In this document: piece after piece, positions 55,560 through 58,634 of the stretch
Layout: every line of letters starts with the position of its first letter
Position numbering within the stretch: position 1 is the first letter of the stretch
Source of the DNA: a bacterium
Lineage (GTDB): Bacteria; Margulisbacteria; Marinamargulisbacteria; JAHFDA01
Direction: 5' to 3'
Length of the DNA stretch: 58,634 nucleotides
Assembly (NCBI GenBank): GCA_023249225.1
Contig: JAHFDA010000011.1
Location: forward strand, 1 to 58,634
Translations under genes and position numbers: made by a program
Notes under the pieces: generated by a model
Databases searched by the model: none
The model's input: only the letters and a program-made list of their open reading frames with translations
What the model was told of the DNA's origin: nothing

Positions 55560-55928
55560 GTGCTTAACGGAACCAGCGTTATGGAAAAAGAGACCAAAAA
55601 AGCCGAAAAAATAGCCTCTGTGGCCTTAACTGCGGCGGAACCCAAATTCCAAATCAATGCCGATTTCATGTCCTTTAAAAAGTTGTTTAAGGCTCTGGCC
55701 AGCGACGAACGCATCGAAATTTTACGGCTGCTTAAAAAGAACGGCGAAATGTTTGCCCAGGATATTGAAAAACATTTTTACATGGAACAGTCCACGGCCT
55801 CGCATCACCTTAATACCCTGCTAAGAGCGGGGGCGGTGACCAATCGTAAATCGGGACGTTATATCTATTACGCATTGCAAAAAGACTCTATTTCAAAAAT
55901 GCTGGATGAGTTTATAGGCCTGCTCTAA
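55560..55928 (+). CDS. ArsR-family HTH transcriptional regulator
   Basis: 122 aa from GTG 55560, chosen because GGGAGG lies just upstream; the frame is open to a TTG at 55509. Winged HTH: FKALASDERIEILRLLKKNGEMFAQDIEKHF and STASHHLNTLLRAGAVTNRKSGRYIYYAL. No metal-binding cysteine pair (CxC) is present, so metal sensing through that motif is unlikely. It is divergent from the EF-hand gene and upstream of the small-gene cluster, which it may control. Confidence 0.85.
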   Translation: MLNGTSVMEKETKKAEKIASVALTAAEPKFQINADFMSFKKLFKALASDERIEILRLLKKNGEMFAQDIEKHFYMEQSTASHHLNTLLRAGAVTNRKSGRYIYYALQKDSISKMLDEFIGLL

Positions 55929-56020
55929 CCCTAACCAGTCACACAACGGTAATTTCCAATACATCAGATTCCCCTGGTCTTTTCGATATAAGTTATGACA
56001 TCCAAGGGGGAAGTAAATAT

Positions 56021-56371
56021 ATGCAAGAACTACATTTACAAGAACGTTTAGAACAATGCCAAGAAGCAGCCATCAAACTATCGTGCTTGGTCGAACGCAT
56101 TCCCAATTTTGAATTTATTGAAGTTCCTAAGCGTGAGCGGTTTGTAAACGTGCTTAAGGAAGTGCTGCCTTATGTTGGGTCAGACCTGCATCAAATCATC
56201 CGTGCCGAAGTGGTGGCAGCATTAGTGGTCGAAGGTTATGAAGGTGCCCAAAATGCCGAGCGCGACCGATTGACAGAGATCATTGTGGCAGCGATAGAAG
56301 CGGATTCTGATAAAAAACTTGAAGCGCTGTGGCTGGCGGAGCGGATGATGCGCCAGATGACAACCCAATAA
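56021..56371 (+). CDS. Small unknown helical protein, first of a three-gene cluster
   Basis: 116 aa. Charged, helical, with no signal peptide (LEQCQEAAIKLSCLVERIPNF, EVVAALVVEGYEGAQNAERD). Preceded by a GGGGAAG ribosome binding site. Its stop lies 3 nt before the next gene. No family recognised. Confidence 0.6.
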   Translation: MQELHLQERLEQCQEAAIKLSCLVERIPNFEFIEVPKRERFVNVLKEVLPYVGSDLHQIIRAEVVAALVVEGYEGAQNAERDRLTEIIVAAIEADSDKKLEALWLAERMMRQMTTQ

Positions 56372-56374
56372 GTC

Positions 56375-56650
56375 ATGGGCCTGCTGGATAACATATCCAA
56401 CGCTATTTCGGGATCCTTACGTGGATTAGAAAACCAGGCCAGTACCAGTTCCAAAGTTTCTGCCTCCAGTGTTGCCAACGAACTGATCAACCTGGGTGAC
56501 CAGTTATCCAAGGCCAGTTCAGACAGCGCAGTTTCGGATACAGCGCAGGGCTTGCAGGCCTTTAAAGGGCAGGAATCTGGCAATACCGTATTGGTGATGA
56601 GCGACTTAAACAGTAAATTTCACGATGGAGAGACCAGTTTTCTGGTCTAA
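56375..56650 (+). CDS. Small unknown protein, second of the cluster
   Basis: 91 aa. Rich in Ser, Ala and Gln; starts GLLDNISNAISGSLRGLENQ and ends with a short polar tail. No signal peptide or membrane segment. Fitting so tightly between its neighbours, it is probably translated with them. Function unknown. Confidence 0.55.
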   Translation: MGLLDNISNAISGSLRGLENQASTSSKVSASSVANELINLGDQLSKASSDSAVSDTAQGLQAFKGQESGNTVLVMSDLNSKFHDGETSFLV

Positions 56651-56656
56651 GCTAAG

Positions 56657-56980
56657 ATGACAGTCCCCTTTGGTCCAGCTTTCAATAGCGAATTCAGCAC
56701 TCAATTTCAGCCTAAAAAAGCGCCGACATCCGCGCCCGGCAGTGGCGAAGCTTTTTTGGCAGCCATGGACCAGGTGGTTAAAGAAGAAGCCAAACGCCGC
56801 ACGCTGGTCGAGACGGCAGACAACGATGCCAATGCCAACCTGTCCAAGAATAAAATTTTGCTCGAAGACGGCAAAAACCTAAAGTTTCCGATGGATGAAG
56901 ACATCATGCAGGAATTGCTCGAAACGGTAAAAGGCAAGATTGGGCAGTTGCGGCAGCTTAAGGAAGAGCTGGGCTTGTGA
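56657..56980 (+). CDS. Small unknown protein, third of the cluster
   Basis: 107 aa. A disordered, Pro/Ser-rich N-terminus (FQPKKAPTSAPGSGE), then two helices (FLAAMDQVVKEEAKRRTLVE; MQELLETVKGKIGQLRQLKE). No signal peptide. Starts 6 nt after the previous stop. The helical-hairpin shape would suit a small structural or chaperone protein. No family recognised. Confidence 0.55.
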   Translation: MTVPFGPAFNSEFSTQFQPKKAPTSAPGSGEAFLAAMDQVVKEEAKRRTLVETADNDANANLSKNKILLEDGKNLKFPMDEDIMQELLETVKGKIGQLRQLKEELGL

Positions 56981-56988
56981 ACGATTGA

Positions 56989-56994
56989 TATAAT
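56989..56994 (+). promoter_or_regulatory. -10 box before the aspartic-protease-like gene
   Basis: TATAAT (within TTGATATAAT), 15 nt before the ATG, just after the small-gene cluster. It would give a leader of a few nucleotides. Confidence 0.4.
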
Positions 56995-57009
56995 ACCTCC
57001 GAGGCAAAC

Positions 57010-57396
57010 ATGACAATGGGTATGGTTTATGCGGATCTGATCTTAAGCAATCCGGCTGAAGGTATTGAAATCAAAGCACATGCACTGGTTGATAGGGGTT
57101 CATTGCTTATGTGTATCCCTGAACATCTTGCCATACAGCTGAAACTGGAGGAGCTTGAAAAACGTGAAGTTGTGCTGGCCAATGGGCACAGGCAACTGTG
57201 TCCTTATGTGGGGCCACTGGAAATCAGGTTTAAAAACCGGCGTTGTTTTGCGGGCGCCCTGGTTTTGGGAAACGAACCTTTGCTGGGCGCGGTTCCCATG
57301 GAAGATATGGATGTTCTTGTGCATCCCGCTTTACGGGCATTGATTGTAAATCCAGAAAGCCCGCATATCTCTGTTGCGCCGGTAAAAAGCACATGA
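57010..57396 (+). CDS. Retropepsin-like aspartic protease fold, degenerate catalytic triad
   Basis: 128 aa. AHALVDRGSLLMCIPEHLAIQLKL matches the clan AA layout (a hydrophobic strand, DTG, then a strand and helix), but the second triad residue is Arg instead of Thr/Ser (DRGS). LGNEPLLGAVPMEDMDVLV resembles the second conserved strand of small bacterial aspartyl proteases. Activity is doubtful. It may be an inactive relative or a sequence change. Confidence 0.65.
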   Translation: MTMGMVYADLILSNPAEGIEIKAHALVDRGSLLMCIPEHLAIQLKLEELEKREVVLANGHRQLCPYVGPLEIRFKNRRCFAGALVLGNEPLLGAVPMEDMDVLVHPALRALIVNPESPHISVAPVKST

Positions 57397-57402
57397 CTTG
57401 TT

Positions 57403-57485
57403 TTAACCCGGATTATTCACGCATATGAAGCGGACTATTACACACGGGAACCCGCTACGAGTAAAGTATGAATAGTGCGGGTTAA
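57403..57485. repeat. AACCCGGATTATTCACG repeat, copy B
   Basis: TTAACCCG and CGGGTTAA are perfect 8-bp ends of an 83-bp element whose left half matches copy A. Its right end contains the stop codon of the adjacent nucleotidyltransferase gene, so the element probably altered that gene's 3' end. Confidence 0.75.
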
Positions 57486-57775
57486 ACCACCCGAATGCCG
57501 TACTTGCGCACCTGATCTAAAAGCGGCGAAACCAGGTCGGTTTTAAATCTTTTCGGAGTGGTCAGGTAATCATCAAAACGCGGGTCAATGGCTTTGGCAA
57601 TACCCGTGATTTGCAGCTGTAGATCCATGGTTTTATTTTCAAAGTCAGGCGACACCACGCAAACGTCTATGTCGCTGTGTTTGCGAGCTTCGTTGCGGGC
57701 ATACGAACCAAACAAATAGATGGCGCTGATGCGGTAATGTCCGGCCAACTTTTGGGCCAGCTTTTTTATTTTCAA
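57482..57775 (-). CDS. Minimal nucleotidyltransferase (MNT-type antitoxin-like)
   Basis: 97 aa from TTG 57775. LFGSYARNEARKHSDIDVCVV holds the GS (23-24) and the catalytic DxD (Asp35, Asp37) of the MNT family. Such proteins usually pair with a HEPN toxin, which they can AMPylate. The upstream DNA holds only a HEPN remnant in the same frame, so the module looks broken. The start is unsure because the frame continues upstream into that remnant. The stop lies in repeat copy B. Confidence 0.75.
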   Translation of the reverse strand: MKIKKLAQKLAGHYRISAIYLFGSYARNEARKHSDIDVCVVSPDFENKTMDLQLQITGIAKAIDPRFDDYLTTPKRFKTDLVSPLLDQVRKYGIRVV

Positions 57776-57865
57776 TTGATTTTTTAACCATGGGTAAATC
57801 TTGAGTTTTAAGACCTCACGGGCGAGATCCAGCTCATTTTTAGAAAGCTGAAACCAATAATTTGG
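57776..57865 (-). pseudogene. HEPN toxin-like remnant upstream of the nucleotidyltransferase
   Basis: In the same frame as the nucleotidyltransferase, the minus strand reads YWFQLSKNELDLAREVLK then LKIYPWLKNQ, matching the first helix of HEPN proteins. A TGA precedes it, and a one-base shift would restore a longer N-terminus starting MPP. The rest of HEPN is absent, consistent with a deletion joining the HEPN start to the nucleotidyltransferase. Confidence 0.5.
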
Positions 57866-58582
57866 TCAGTTTTTTATAGTCTTGGGGGGCATAATATTAA
57901 TATTGTACGGGCTGGGCAGAGTAATTCATACAGCATAATGTCACCGTCGAGGGTATTTATTTTGAATTGAATAAAGGACATATGCGTCCTAAAATATAAA
58001 CATGTTGTCGTGGTTTGACATTGACCAACAGTGTTGCTGGACCTGATTTACCTCAATTTGAAAAATGGCCGGGCGATTTCGGGCGATGAGTGGGAAAGCG
58101 CTGCGTTTTCGGTGGACAAGCTTAGACAATACGCCCAAAAGTTTCCAAAAAGCGTGCAGACAGAAAGCGCAGTTTATCTGGGGCCGAACAAAAGCCCAGT
58201 GGCAGGGCCACTGGGAGCTGGACAGAGGGCATTCCACTTCTACGCCAGGCAAGGCCTGGGGGCTTCAGAACACGCAGGCCCTGCCTGCATGCTGAGAAAA
58301 AAAGCGCACGTGTCCAGCTCGCATGCGGCCCCTGCCGCTGTGCCTGGTATGTGACAAAGCTGAATAGTTACAAATATTTTGGTATTTTTAGCATGGGTGG
58401 CGATGCCGTACAAGAATCCAGGGATTATGGGCTTTAACCTGGCTCTGGAGTATCAAAACATAAAATATCGATACATTGAACTTATATGGCCAGGCCGATA
58501 AGAGAGATATAAAAAAACAAAATTGTCTTAACACAGGATTCCTAAAAGGGATCAGGTGCTAGGGCAAAAAAAGGAGAAAAAA
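57866..58582. other. Gene-poor stretch with a GC-rich hairpin block
   Basis: About 700 bp with no convincing gene. Open frames on both strands within 58031-58354 have no recognisable motif. Two strong hairpins occur, CCCAGTGGC/GCCACTGGG (58195-58215) and CCAGGC/GCCTGG (58245-58259), in a GC-rich block flanked by AT-rich DNA, which suggests imported or decayed sequence. Confidence 0.5.
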
Positions 58583-58634
58583 ATGAGTGTAGAATCAGTT
58601 AACGGCGCAGCAGAGACAATGAGCAGGGTAGCCA
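58583..58634 (+). CDS. Start of an unknown gene, cut by the window end
   Basis: ATG 58583 follows an excellent ribosome binding site (AAAAGGAGAAAAAA). The visible part, MSVESVNGAAETMSRVA, shows no signal peptide. It resembles the Ser/Ala-rich starts of the small unknown genes nearby, but is too short to classify. Confidence 0.5.
   Translation, partial: MSVESVNGAAETMSRVA

Noticed and set aside
54726-56980. Type III secretion cluster
   Set aside because: Small size and N-terminal composition are suggestive, but no conserved apparatus protein (ATPase, ring or export gate) or recognisable needle or rod sequence is present.
58031-58354. 107-codon open frame near the right end
   Set aside because: No ribosome binding site, no motif, and competing frames on both strands through a hairpin-rich block.

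Overview
The window is 58.6 kb of a bacterial chromosome of moderate GC content, almost fully coding, with no rRNA, tRNA or CRISPR that I can see. The cell appears diderm: there are lipoproteins, beta-barrel-like proteins, a SurA/PpiC-type periplasmic isomerase and an SppA-type protease. It also carries genes best known from Firmicutes and from some candidate phyla and cyanobacterial relatives: csaB beside a DUF5693 membrane protein, RNase Y, and YmdB. This mixture suggests an uncultured lineage such as Margulisbacteria/WOR-1 or a neighbouring candidate phylum. That placement is a low-confidence inference, because no marker comparison was possible.

Layout. 1-3962: debris of insertion sequences (IS3-like and probably IS66-like pieces) around a DUF5693 membrane protein and a beta-propeller lipoprotein. 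3963-10564: csaB, then a replication/repair block (dnaX-ybaB-recR-HU-tmk) and a membrane sensor that has a histidine-kinase dimerisation helix but no ATPase domain. 10626-17269: a complete F-type ATP synthase operon (atpZ-B-E-F-H-A-G-D-C) whose c subunit carries the Na+-binding ligand set. 17275-24607: a forward run of O-antigen-ligase-like protein, TPR protein, an active and an inactive M16 peptidase lipoprotein, and an oligopeptide-binding lipoprotein. 24658-31781: reverse genes (barrel-like protein, unknown 456-aa protein, rhodanese, epimerase, uvrA, methyltransferase). 31807-34236: an apparent fusion of a PorV/FadL-like outer-membrane barrel with a complete SppA protease. 34283-37906: AI-2E-family permease and cNMP-binding protein, divergent from rpoN and a DUF502 protein. 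37936-42156: reverse antiporter, unknown protein, mazG, SurA-like isomerase, glnB. 42248-45989: grpE-dnaK-dnaJ. 46068-48326: two lineage-specific genes meeting at a bidirectional terminator. 48746-54723: rimO-pgsA-cinA-recA-rny-ymdB. 54726-58634: an accessory stretch with an EF-hand protein, an ArsR regulator, three tightly packed small unknown genes, an aspartic-protease-like protein, a nucleotidyltransferase next to a HEPN remnant, a non-coding block, and the start of a further gene.

Themes. (1) Many genes have a perfect or near-perfect -10 hexamer 5-9 nt before the start codon and no Shine-Dalgarno sequence (tmk, dnaJ, rimO, pgsA, a M16 peptidase gene, the DUF502 gene, dnaX, HU and others), which points to widespread leaderless transcription, including promoters inside upstream genes. 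(2) A Na+-type c ring together with a monovalent cation/proton antiporter suggests a sodium cycle. (3) Gene junctions are dotted with several families of short perfect palindromes, and related-looking repeat sequence seems to have entered the reading frames of mazG and dnaX. The strongest candidate for something undescribed is the barrel-SppA fusion, followed by the leaderless promoter pattern and the small-gene cluster near the right end.
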